A stretch of DNA of 6,558 bases from NCBI RefSeq assembly GCF_034007085.1, contig NZ_JAVERO010000122.1, forward strand, positions 1 through 6,558, written 5' to 3'. Origin of the DNA: Castellaniella sp034007085. GTDB taxonomy: Bacteria > Pseudomonadota > Gammaproteobacteria > Burkholderiales > Burkholderiaceae_B. The number at the start of each line of letters is the position of its first letter. The first letter of the stretch is position 1. A program made the translations under genes and the position numbers. Positions 1 to 5,437 of the stretch are shown here, one piece after another. Below the pieces are notes generated by a model. The model saw only the letters and a list, made by a program, of their open reading frames with translations. It made no database searches and had not been told where the DNA came from.

Positions 1-1447
1 GGCCCAGGCGCACCGCCGGCGGCATGAACAGGTAGCCCGACAGCGGCTCCGATGCGCCAGGTTCGCGCAAGATCAACAAGCCCTGGGCGCGATCCTCCGA
101 CCCGGTCGAGGGGTCGCGTTGAGTTTCCAGGGCGAACCAGCCCTGGTCCAGAGCATTGCGCAGCAGCGTGCGCCAGGCCTGCTCTCCGCCACCCCGGCCG
201 CCCGTGACGCTGCGCAGGTCTTCGCCCGGCAGATATTCCACATCCGTGTGACCGGCGCTTTCGGCACGCATCAGGGCCTCGTCCAGGCGCGACAGGACAT
301 CGCTGAAACTTTCCCCGGGTTCGTAGTCCGTCAGCACCATGCGCCAGCGGCACAGCCCCGCCTGCCCCAGCCGGATGCGCTGGGCCTGCAGGATTTCGCC
401 CACGGACTGCGCCACGCGCACCGCCACCGGACCGGGCACCATCGGCAGGATGAAGGCAAAATCCGACCCATTCAGCCGCGCCAGCCAGGCTTGCTGCCCC
501 AGCCGCTCGCGCAGCACTTCCAGTACCAGCCGGCCCATGTTGCGCAACCACTGGTCCACGACCTGGCGGCTCATGGTCTGGTTGACCGACTGCAGATCGC
601 ACTGGCGAAACAGCATCACATGGCCACCCTCGCCCTGGTCGGGCGCGGGCTGCTCCAGCAGCCGGCGCAGTTCGTTGATGAAATATTTGCGATTGGCCAG
701 CCCCGTCACCATGTCCTGGTTCAGTTCGAGTTCCAGCGATTCGATGCGCGACTGGTGTTCGGCCGCCGTGGCCCGGACCCGTTCGTGTGTGCGCGTGATG
801 ATCTGGGCGACTTCGCGCAGTTCGACCATCGAAGGATGGCGCACCGGCGGCAGATCCCCGCCCGCCGCCTGCGTCATGGCCTGGACCCGCGCCATCACAT
901 CATCCTGCAATGCCCGGCGCAGCCAGCGCATCAACATGAACACGAACAGCCCCCACAGAATGCCAGCCCCCACCGTCAGGGTCACGATCCGTGCCGTGCT
1001 GTCCCACAGCGCGTTGCGCGCATAGGCGTCGCTCGCCAGCAAGCGCACTACCCCCTGCTGGGTCCAGCCATTGGTCACCTGGCGCTGGGCCTCGTGCCGT
1101 TCCAGGGGCAACAGGTGGCTGAACCATCCCGGCGCAGTGACCCGGCTGTCGCGGCCATCCTCGATTTCGCGGCGGATCAGGATCCGGCCCGTGGGGTCCA
1201 GGAATTCCACGACCTGGAACTGGCCGCTGTCAAACAGCACGGAAATCAGCAATTCGCGCACCGTCGGGTCCTGGTTGGACGGCTGCGACAGCGTCAGGGC
1301 CAGGGATGTCGCGGTGGAATCGCTCTGCCCCTGAAGCTGGGCATCCAGATACTGGCGCGCCGAGCCGATACTGAAAATGGTCGTCCCGACCAGAATCACC
1401 AGGATCGCCAGGGTCACGCTCAACAGCAGTTGTCTCAACAGGGACAT
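1..1447 (-). CDS. lapD: LapD-like c-di-GMP receptor, inner membrane (3' end outside window)
   Basis: This is the inner-membrane receptor that binds c-di-GMP in the cytoplasm and holds the protease LapG in the periplasm, so that the surface adhesin is kept. The frame is open from the ATG at 1447 to the window edge, giving 482 residues; family members are about 650. Visible layout: membrane segment at about 7-25, periplasmic LapD/MoxY-type sensor at about 30-150 with the typical WF (108-109), NGW (126-128) and LW (147-148) landmarks, second membrane segment at about 153-173, HAMP at about 174-228, GGDEF-like domain at about 240-410, then the start of an EAL-like domain. The GGDEF signature reads NGSDF (326-330), and the place where EAL is expected reads LLI just before LR (460-461). 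Both sites look catalytically dead, as in known LapD. The start is supported by AAAGGA five bases upstream. It lies 18 bases downstream of lapG, so the two are probably one operon. A different degenerate GGDEF/EAL protein is possible, but the adjacent lapG makes LapD the best call. Confidence 0.93.
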   Translation of the reverse strand, partial: MSLLRQLLLSVTLAILVILVGTTIFSIGSARQYLDAQLQGQSDSTATSLALTLSQPSNQDPTVRELLISVLFDSGQFQVVEFLDPTGRILIRREIEDGRDSRVTAPGWFSHLLPLERHEAQRQVTNGWTQQGVVRLLASDAYARNALWDSTARIVTLTVGAGILWGLFVFMLMRWLRRALQDDVMARVQAMTQAAGGDLPPVRHPSMVELREVAQIITRTHERVRATAAEHQSRIESLELELNQDMVTGLANRKYFINELRRLLEQPAPDQGEGGHVMLFRQCDLQSVNQTMSRQVVDQWLRNMGRLVLEVLRERLGQQAWLARLNGSDFAFILPMVPGPVAVRVAQSVGEILQAQRIRLGQAGLCRWRMVLTDYEPGESFSDVLSRLDEALMRAESAGHTDVEYLPGEDLRSVTGGRGGGEQAWRTLLRNALDQGWFALETQRDPSTGSEDRAQGLLILREPGASEPLSGYLFMPPAVRLG

Positions 1448-1465
1448 GACATTCCTTTCATTCCA

Positions 1466-2149
1466 TCACGGCTGAAAGCCTTCGGACCGCATGCGGGATA
1501 AGAGGTCCCGCCACCGGCCGATGCCTTCTACCGAAGACTGTTTCCCGCCGGGCATGTATACCCCCTGGGCATTGAAACTGAACACCGGCGTCAGGTCGGG
1601 CCGGTTGCGCGCCGGCTGGATCCGGTCCACCAGACTGTCGAGCACCAGGGGTTCGGCCTGAGGCTGCGGGTAATAACCCAGCACCATGTGGGCAATGCTC
1701 TGGCTGCCGATCTGGGCGCGCACATAGACGAAACGCAGCTTTTCGGGCGCCACCCCCAGGTGCAGCAGGGAAAAATATTTGCCGATCACGTAGTCTTCGC
1801 AATCGCCGGAACCCTGGGCCAGGGATTGCAGCGGCGTGGCCCAGTAATCCACCTGGCCCCAGATGGTGATGTCTTCGCCGCCGATCAGCGCATTGTTCCA
1901 GAAACTGTTGACCAGCCGCAGTTTTTCCTGTTCGTCCTGCCCGGCGGCCTGCGCCAGCAGGGCCTGCCAGGATCCGACCGCGCGGCCTGCCTTGGCCCCA
2001 TAGCGCTGCCGGGCATGGGATACCAGCGCCTCGGGGTCGAACGACACCGCTGGCGCGGGCCCCCAGGCCAGCGCCAGGCACAAAGCCAGGGCCGTCAGCC
2101 CCTGCAACAGGGGGCGAACCCTGGCAGCGGTCGGCTGACGATCGGGCAT
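1466..2149 (-). CDS. lapG: LapG-like periplasmic cysteine protease (adhesin-releasing)
   Basis: This is a transglutaminase-like cysteine protease (BTLCP family) that cleaves the N-terminal part of LapA-type adhesins in the periplasm and frees them from the surface. Numbered from a TTG at 2167, the catalytic triad is C123 (in GSGDCEDY), H160 (IAHMVL) and D177 (LVLDSL). The spacings of 37 and 17 residues match those of Pseudomonas fluorescens LapG. The acidic residues flanking the cysteine (D122, E124) fit the known calcium site. A signal peptide is clear: basic N-terminus, hydrophobic stretch at about 20-36, and a likely cut after APA (38-40). I chose the ATG at 2149 (227 residues) because it leaves a standard signal peptide. 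TTG at 2167 is the only alternative before an in-frame stop, and neither has a strong ribosome-binding site. lapD follows after 18 bases. The cleavage site in the adhesin lies outside the window and cannot be checked. Confidence 0.93.
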   Translation of the reverse strand: MPDRQPTAARVRPLLQGLTALALCLALAWGPAPAVSFDPEALVSHARQRYGAKAGRAVGSWQALLAQAAGQDEQEKLRLVNSFWNNALIGGEDITIWGQVDYWATPLQSLAQGSGDCEDYVIGKYFSLLHLGVAPEKLRFVYVRAQIGSQSIAHMVLGYYPQPQAEPLVLDSLVDRIQPARNRPDLTPVFSFNAQGVYMPGGKQSSVEGIGRWRDLLSRMRSEGFQP

Positions 2150-2458
2150 GCACGGATTTTGATACAAATAGATGCGACAGGAAAGCGGCAGCGCAACAAT
2201 TCCACTATTGCCGCCGGGATGTTATCGACTGCGCAGAGATCCGGCCATTGGCGTTGAAGACAATATAGCGAGCCAATATCATCAGGTCGGCAAGGCCTCC
2301 AGATCCTGCAAAAAAGGGCCGGTGTCAAGATGACTGGTTCCAGGCCGCCTTAGTTGAACAGCCGTGGACTAAGCCACCTGCGCTTGTCCCGGAAGATTGG
2401 CCTGAGCAATAAGGTCGAGCAGGGGCGCAAGACTCTCTTGGATGGCGTATAGCAGGCA
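2150..2458. other. Intergenic region upstream of lapG, no convincing gene
   Basis: No reading frame here looks like a complete protein. The promoter of lapG-lapD should lie here on the minus strand. Candidates are weak: TATATT (around 2262-2267 on the plus strand) without a good -35 box, and a TTGACA at about 2323-2328 without a clear -10 partner. On the plus strand a start-less frame runs from 2269 to a TAA at 2410-2412 and ends with protein-like, tryptophan-rich sequence (DDWFQAALVEQPW), which may be a remnant of a lost gene. A direct-repeat copy lies at 2325-2349 (see findings). Confidence 0.5.
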
Positions 2459-2761
2459 TCAAATGATGGCCTGCAAGCCCTTGTCGGCAATGACGTTCAG
2501 CAGCTTGAGCGCCGGGCCGGCCGGGCGAGTCTCGCCTTGCTCCCACTTGCGCACGGTCGAGGCCGAGGTATGCAGGTGCAGCGCAAACACCGGCTGGCTG
2601 AACTTCAAGGCTTCACGCAGGCGCTTGATGTCAGCAGCACGGAACTCCCGCACTGGCGGCGGGCAAATCGCGTCGAACTCGCGCATCGTCACCTTGCTGA
2701 TCGCTCCGGCTTCTTGGAGCGCCGCCAGGTCGCCGCGCAGCGATTCAATGATCTTGCTCAC
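2459..2761 (-). CDS. Xre-family antitoxin of type II toxin-antitoxin pair
   Basis: This is a DNA-binding antitoxin of 100 residues that should neutralise the toxin encoded just upstream and repress the operon. It resembles HigA/NadS-type regulators: an N-terminal segment (MSKIIESLRGDL) that probably contacts the toxin, then a helix-turn-helix at about 44-90 with typical features (IKRLREAL, QPVFA, STVRKWEQGE at 69-78, LKLL). The start is GTG at 2761, chosen because GGAGG lies about six bases upstream and because homologous proteins begin at this point; the longer open frame upstream is an antisense-like extension within the toxin gene. It overlaps the toxin's 3' end by 17 bases, so translation is probably coupled. 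The likely operator is the palindrome in the toxin promoter. The stop codon lies inside a small hairpin (2452-2474). Confidence 0.88.
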   Translation of the reverse strand: MSKIIESLRGDLAALQEAGAISKVTMREFDAICPPPVREFRAADIKRLREALKFSQPVFALHLHTSASTVRKWEQGETRPAGPALKLLNVIADKGLQAII

Positions 2762-3128
2762 AATGCACCTCCAGTAAAACACCCGACTGCAACGCCTTCG
2801 ATAAGGCTTCGGCAGGCAGTTCCAGGAACACCTTGCCGGCGAATTGCAGCGCCTTCTTCTCGCCCTGCGTGATGTTCGCCTTGTCACGCTTGGGGAACCC
2901 ATGCAGGAAAACATAGCGGCTGCCAATCTTGGCCGACAGCAACGTGCGATAGCCGCCGCTCTTGCCACCACCAGGGCGGGCTACCCGCTTCTTGTAGAGG
3001 AAGCCGCCCAAGTCCGCGTCGATCAGACCGCTTTCCATCTCCTGAACCGCCTTGCACAAGGCGGCATCGGGCAGCTTCTCGCCCGACTGCCACCGCGCAA
3101 AGTCCTTGCGCTTGAGGATGCGCGTCAT
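2745..3128 (-). CDS. RelE/HigB-like toxin of type II toxin-antitoxin pair
   Basis: This is a 127-residue toxin of the RelE superfamily (the HigB-like group with the GKSGGYRTL and FLHGFPK motifs, PF06296/COG4737). Relatives are ribosome-dependent mRNA endonucleases; that activity is inferred here from the family. Visible landmarks: KRKDFARW (6-13), DAALCKAVQEME (21-32), ADLGG (38-42), KKRVARPGGGKSGGYRTL (46-63), YVFLHGFPKRDKANI (72-86), then a C-terminal helix with ELPAEALSKAL. ATG at 3128 is supported by GGAGG at 3134-3138 (plus-strand coordinates). The open frame continues upstream to 3293, but that extension passes through the promoter and the hairpins and is not coding. Toxin-first order, as in higBA, is less common than antitoxin-first. 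The length is normal and no damage is visible, so the module may be active. Confidence 0.88.
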   Translation of the reverse strand: MTRILKRKDFARWQSGEKLPDAALCKAVQEMESGLIDADLGGFLYKKRVARPGGGKSGGYRTLLSAKIGSRYVFLHGFPKRDKANITQGEKKALQFAGKVFLELPAEALSKALQSGVLLEVHCEQDH

Positions 3129-3140
3129 ATCGACCTCCAA

Positions 3141-3169
3141 ACTATACCCGTAACGGGTACATTTTTCAA
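3141..3169 (-). promoter_or_regulatory. Toxin-antitoxin promoter with palindromic operator in the spacer
   Basis: Read on the minus strand, TTGAAA (3164-3169) and TATAGT (3141-3146) are separated by exactly 17 bases, a good sigma70 promoter. The spacer holds a perfect 15-bp palindrome, TACCCGTAACGGGTA (3145-3159), which also overlaps the first two positions of the -10 box. Binding of the antitoxin or toxin-antitoxin complex there would block RNA polymerase, which is the usual self-repression of such operons. The -10 box is only two bases from the ribosome-binding site, so a start seven bases downstream would give almost no leader. Either the transcript is nearly leaderless or another upstream promoter is also used. 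Confidence 0.7.
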
Positions 3170-3177
3170 GATGGCGC

Positions 3178-3209
3178 GGTGAGGCCGCCCCACAAGTGGC
3201 GGCCTCACC
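3178..3209. repeat. Perfect 12-bp inverted repeat (GC-rich hairpin)
   Basis: GGTGAGGCCGCC (3178-3189) and GGCGGCCTCACC (3198-3209) are perfect complements around an 8-base loop, and CCAC/GTGG offers an alternative tip. The hairpin would be very stable, but no T run follows on either strand, so it is not a textbook Rho-independent terminator. It lies immediately upstream of the toxin-antitoxin promoter. It may insulate that promoter or be the end of an older transcription unit. Confidence 0.75.
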
Positions 3210-3241
3210 CAATTGTCGTAGCAGCGACACGACAATCGGGG
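3207..3241. repeat. Second inverted repeat next to the first
   Basis: ATTGTCGT (3212-3219) and ACGACAAT (3229-3236) form a perfect 8-bp inverted repeat with a 9-base spacer. The flanking CCC and GGG can extend it after one mismatch. It sits directly beside the 12-bp hairpin. The arm-spacer-arm form could be a protein-binding or recombination site, but nothing in the sequence decides this. The following stretch, to 3343, has no convincing gene. A minus-strand frame ending at a TGA around 3265 (ending ASCPAEATA) might be the tail of a gene cut by the insertion sequence. Confidence 0.55.
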
Positions 3242-3343
3242 CTGGCAAGGTGGGAGCATGGCTGCCAGTCACGCCGTCGCCTCTGCCGGACACGATGCCC
3301 CAGTGATCGCCAGCCGTCGATTCGCCACCAGTTCAGCCACCGG

Positions 3344-3356
3344 AGTCGGCCCTGAA
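3344..3356 (+). repeat. Left terminal inverted repeat of the insertion sequence
   Basis: AGTCGGCCCTGAA matches the complement of the right end over all 13 bases. Beyond the 13 bases the two ends diverge quickly. On the outer side one further position matches (G at 3342) after a mismatch, so the true tip could be two bases further out. Confidence 0.85.
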
Positions 3357-3445
3357 ATATCACTAACACGTTGATTTTATGAGATAATATCGGAAACGAG
3401 AGCCACGATATCTTCCAGGATCAGCCCTGATACGGGTCACTTTCT

Positions 3446-3465
3446 GGGAGAAATGCAAAACTCCC
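3446..3465 (+). promoter_or_regulatory. Hairpin that may hide the transposase ribosome-binding site
   Basis: GGGAG (3446-3450) can pair with CTCCC (3461-3465), with a 10-base loop, immediately before the transposase ATG at 3467. GGGAG is the only purine-rich ribosome-binding candidate. Inside the loop, an ATG at 3453 opens a 5-codon frame (MQNSP) whose TGA overlaps the transposase start as ATGA. This arrangement would lower transposase translation and couple it to the mini-frame. It is inferred from sequence only; the stem is short. Confidence 0.45.
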
Positions 3466-3466
3466 C

Positions 3467-4948
3467 ATGAGCCAAATCGACGATTTTTTCCGCAGCCGCC
3501 TGGATCAGATGATTGATCTGCGTAAACCACTTGCAGTGCTCGCCACGCATATTCCGTGGCAGGAACTGGGGGCGTCGGTGGCTCACCGATTTGCCCGCCA
3601 GGTGCGCAGTGGTAAGCAGGTGGCGGATGTCGATTTGTTTGGCCCGACAGTGGCCGTTGTGGGTGGTGCGATTTCAAACGCGGGGCGCCCGCGTCTGCCG
3701 ATGCGGCTGATGATTTCGCTCCTTTATCTGAAGCACACCTTCAACGAAAGCGACGAAGGCGTGTGCGAACGCTGGAGCGAGACACCGGTCTGGCAATATT
3801 TTTCTGGCCAGGAATATTTTGAGGATCGCATGCCGTGCGATCCCAGCGCAATCAGCCGCTTCCGAGGCCTGTTGGGTGAGGAAGGCGTGGAAGAACTGCT
3901 GGTGCAGACCATCATGGTGGGCATGAGGCTGGGCTTGATCGAGCGCCGAGCCCTGGAGACGGTGATCGTCGATAGCACGGTGCAAAGCAAGGCGGTGGCC
4001 CACCCCACGGACAGCCGCTTGCTGGAGGTCGCGCGCGATAAGCTGGCCGAGGCGGCCAAGGCCCACGGCATCCAGTTGAAGCAGACCTACGCCAAGGAAG
4101 GCAAGGAGCTGGCCAGGAAAGCAGGACGCTACGCCCACGCCAAGCAGTACCGGCGCATGCACAAGACGATCAAGCGCCAACGCACGATTCTGGGCCGTCT
4201 GGCGCGTGATATCGAGCGCAGCAAGACAGTTCTGGCCCAAAGCATCCAGCAGGCTCTGGATCCGTTGCTATCCCGAGCCCATCGGATCGCGGAACAAAGC
4301 CGTCGCAAGAAGACGACCAAGGGCAAAGACAAGGTTTACAGCTGGCATGCACCGGAAGTCGAGTGCATCGGAAAAGGCAAGGCCCGCACCCCGTATGAGT
4401 TCGGTGTGAAGGTGGGTATCGTCACCACCTTGAAGGGAAATCTCATCGTGGGCGCACGCAGCTTCCCAGACAACCCGTACGACGGCCACACATTGGCCGA
4501 GGCGCTGGAGCAAACCAGCATTCTGCTGCAAGACACTGACATCAAACCCAAGACGGTCTATGCCGATCTGGGGTATCGAGGCGTAGACGGCGAGATCCCG
4601 GAATACGGACTCAAGCACCGAGGCAAATTCAAACGGCTGACGCCCAAAGAGCGGCAGTTGTTGAAACGTCGCCAGGCGATTGAACCAGTCATTGGACACC
4701 TGAAAAGTGATCACGGCATGAATCGTTGTCACTTGAAGGGCCAAATGGGTGATGCAATCCATGCGGTGCTGTGCGCAGCCGGCTTCAATATGAAATGGCT
4801 GCTGCGTCGGATTGCCCAAGAGGGCATCCGCCCTTTTTTTGCCTCTTGTTTTTTGGTCTGGTTCTGGCAGAGGATCCAGAAACTATCCCTGTGGGGTGAG
4901 CTACCCCGCCAGAATTCATGGCTTCTGATCGCCGGAAATCCGTTGTGA
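3467..4948 (+). CDS. IS5-type transposase (DDE)
   Basis: This is the transposase that cuts and joins the element's ends. It has 493 residues. An N-terminal DUF772-like region (about 55-150, with SLLYLKHTFNESDEGVCERW) is followed by a DDE_Tnp_1-like catalytic domain. The likely triad is D169 (IVDSTV), D367 (VYADLGYRG) and E406 (RRQAIEPVIGHLKSDHG). Around E406 the R-(3)-E-(6)-K signature of IS5/IS4-type enzymes is present (R402, E406, K413). Residues 185-290 are a basic, helical insertion between the first and second aspartates. The C-terminal tail after about 455 (FFASCFLVWFW...) follows an internal terminator-like hairpin and a T7 run, so the true C-terminus is uncertain. The gene is longer than the roughly 330-residue enzymes of classical IS5, so it belongs to a longer subgroup that I cannot name securely. 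It has no frameshift or stop, so it looks functional. Confidence 0.92.
   Translation: MSQIDDFFRSRLDQMIDLRKPLAVLATHIPWQELGASVAHRFARQVRSGKQVADVDLFGPTVAVVGGAISNAGRPRLPMRLMISLLYLKHTFNESDEGVCERWSETPVWQYFSGQEYFEDRMPCDPSAISRFRGLLGEEGVEELLVQTIMVGMRLGLIERRALETVIVDSTVQSKAVAHPTDSRLLEVARDKLAEAAKAHGIQLKQTYAKEGKELARKAGRYAHAKQYRRMHKTIKRQRTILGRLARDIERSKTVLAQSIQQALDPLLSRAHRIAEQSRRKKTTKGKDKVYSWHAPEVECIGKGKARTPYEFGVKVGIVTTLKGNLIVGARSFPDNPYDGHTLAEALEQTSILLQDTDIKPKTVYADLGYRGVDGEIPEYGLKHRGKFKRLTPKERQLLKRRQAIEPVIGHLKSDHGMNRCHLKGQMGDAIHAVLCAAGFNMKWLLRRIAQEGIRPFFASCFLVWFWQRIQKLSLWGELPRQNSWLLIAGNPL
4818..4840 (+). terminator. Terminator-like hairpin plus T7 inside the transposase frame
   Basis: AGGGC (4821-4825) and GCCCT (4830-4834) form a stem around the loop ATCC; up to three more pairs (including one G-T) extend it into the A-rich left side and the T run. 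The run of seven T spans 4834-4840, and a second run of six T lies at 4849-4854. It looks like an intrinsic terminator, yet it is about 110 bases before the transposase stop. Transcripts ending here would carry no stop codon. Confidence 0.55.
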
Positions 4949-4966
4949 TGGGTGAGAACTGAATTC

Positions 4967-4979
4967 TTCAGGGCCGACT
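4967..4979 (-). repeat. Right terminal inverted repeat of the insertion sequence
   Basis: TTCAGGGCCGACT is the exact complement of the left end. It lies 18 bases after the transposase stop codon. The sequence beyond it (ACTTACCGG) gives no adjacent duplicate of the left flank. Confidence 0.85.
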
Positions 4980-5112
4980 ACTTACCGGAAGCGTCGGCGA
5001 TGTGTCGGAGGGTGACGATGAATTTCAGCGGGCGGGGTGAAGGCTGGCATTTCCTGGAAATTGCCGACAATTGGCTTGAAAATCGTCCTGCAATTCGTTA
5101 TTAATTGTTATC

Positions 5113-5129
5113 ATTCATTGCTAATGAAT
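5113..5129. promoter_or_regulatory. 17-bp perfect palindrome in an AT-rich island
   Basis: ATTCATT-GCT-AATGAAT is a perfect 7-bp inverted repeat with a 3-base spacer, the form of a regulator's binding site. A partly overlapping 19-base stretch (5100-5118, minus strand) matches the classical Fur box at about 12 of 19 positions, which is weak. No gene start nearby explains an operator here. Confidence 0.4.
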
Positions 5130-5266
5130 CCAGGTAAACGGTGACTGCATGGAACCACAAGACAAATGGGCACCTCGAATATCCAGCAATTTCAGCCAAG
5201 CCAACCTCTGATCATGACTGTTACCGAACTTCGAGGCGATTCTGTTCAATAAACAATCAACATTTC

Positions 5267-5318
5267 GGGCTTTTCAGCCCACTTTCCGACTGAATCGCAC
5301 CCTGAAGGTGCAATTCAG
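5267..5318. repeat. Two adjacent hairpins downstream of the adhesin gene
   Basis: GGGCT (5267-5271) pairs with AGCCC (5276-5280) around a 4-base loop. CTGAATCGCACC (5290-5301) pairs with GGTGCAATTCAG (5307-5318) with one mismatch around a 5-base loop. Neither has a good T run. They lie 60 to 110 bases beyond the adhesin terminator and may be backup stops or 3'-end stabilisers of a plus-strand RNA. Confidence 0.5.
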
Positions 5319-5372
5319 CCCCTGCCGCACATCATGCAGGCAGGACGGGGCGCTGTCTTTTCTCCAACCCGC

Positions 5373-5416
5373 AAAGAAAAACCGCCCGCACCCCAGAACA
5401 GCCAGGGATGCGGGCG
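5373..5416 (-). terminator. Rho-independent terminator of the RTX adhesin gene
   Basis: Read on the minus strand, a 12-bp GC-rich stem (5405-5416 pairs with 5383-5394, one G-T pair) closes a 10-base loop and is followed by GTTTTTCTTT. It begins 21 bases after the adhesin stop codon. It indicates that adhesin transcription ends here and does not normally run on into the insertion sequence, the toxin-antitoxin operon or lapG. Confidence 0.9.
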
Positions 5417-5437
5417 ATGCGCGGGGCAAAGAACGGA

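Larger units (their letters stand above)
3344..4979 (+). mobile_element. Complete insertion sequence, IS5 type
   Basis: The element is bounded by 13-bp perfect terminal inverted repeats: AGTCGGCCCTGAA at 3344-3356 and its complement at 4967-4979. Its length of about 1.64 kb contains one intact transposase gene filling most of the space. No target-site duplication directly abuts both repeats. ACCGG lies directly left of the left repeat and recurs four bases beyond the right repeat (4984-4988), which may be a displaced duplication or chance. The intact ends and reading frame suggest a fairly recent insertion that could still move. It lies in non-coding DNA between the adhesin gene and the toxin-antitoxin operon. 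Confidence 0.85.
4980..5437. other. Intergenic region between insertion sequence and adhesin gene
   Basis: There is no convincing gene in these 458 bases. They hold an AT-rich island at about 5090-5130, several small hairpins and the adhesin terminator. Directly beside the insertion sequence, a minus-strand frame without a start (about 4981-5030, KFIVTLRHIADASGK) looks protein-like and may be a remnant. On the plus strand a GTG at 5141 opens a 50-codon frame ending at 5293, but its composition is not persuasive. TTGAAA followed 18 bases later by TATTAA (around 5077-5106) is a weak plus-strand promoter candidate. Confidence 0.5.

Noticed and set aside
119..1501. A 460-codon plus-strand open frame opposite lapD
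   Set aside because: It is histidine-, glutamine- and proline-rich nonsense lying antisense to a well-supported LapD frame. Long antisense frames are usual opposite GC-rich genes.
1458..2153. A 231-codon minus-strand frame overlapping lapG
   Set aside because: It is shifted relative to lapG, rich in G, A and R, and has no recognisable motif. The lapG frame carries the catalytic triad and signal peptide.
2452..2474. Hairpin over the antitoxin stop codon as a terminator
   Set aside because: The stem has a bulge and no T run on the minus strand, so it is not a convincing intrinsic terminator.
2762..2971. N-terminal extension of the antitoxin to 2971
   Set aside because: The extension is arginine- and cysteine-rich and lies within the toxin gene. 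The GTG at 2761 has GGAGG at the right distance.
3129..3293. N-terminal extension of the toxin to 3293
   Set aside because: It would run through the promoter, operator and hairpins. The ATG at 3128 has an ideal ribosome-binding site and gives the normal family length.
5141..5293. 50-codon plus-strand frame starting with GTG
   Set aside because: Weak ribosome-binding site, no recognisable motif, and its end runs into hairpin DNA. I judged it unsupported as a gene.
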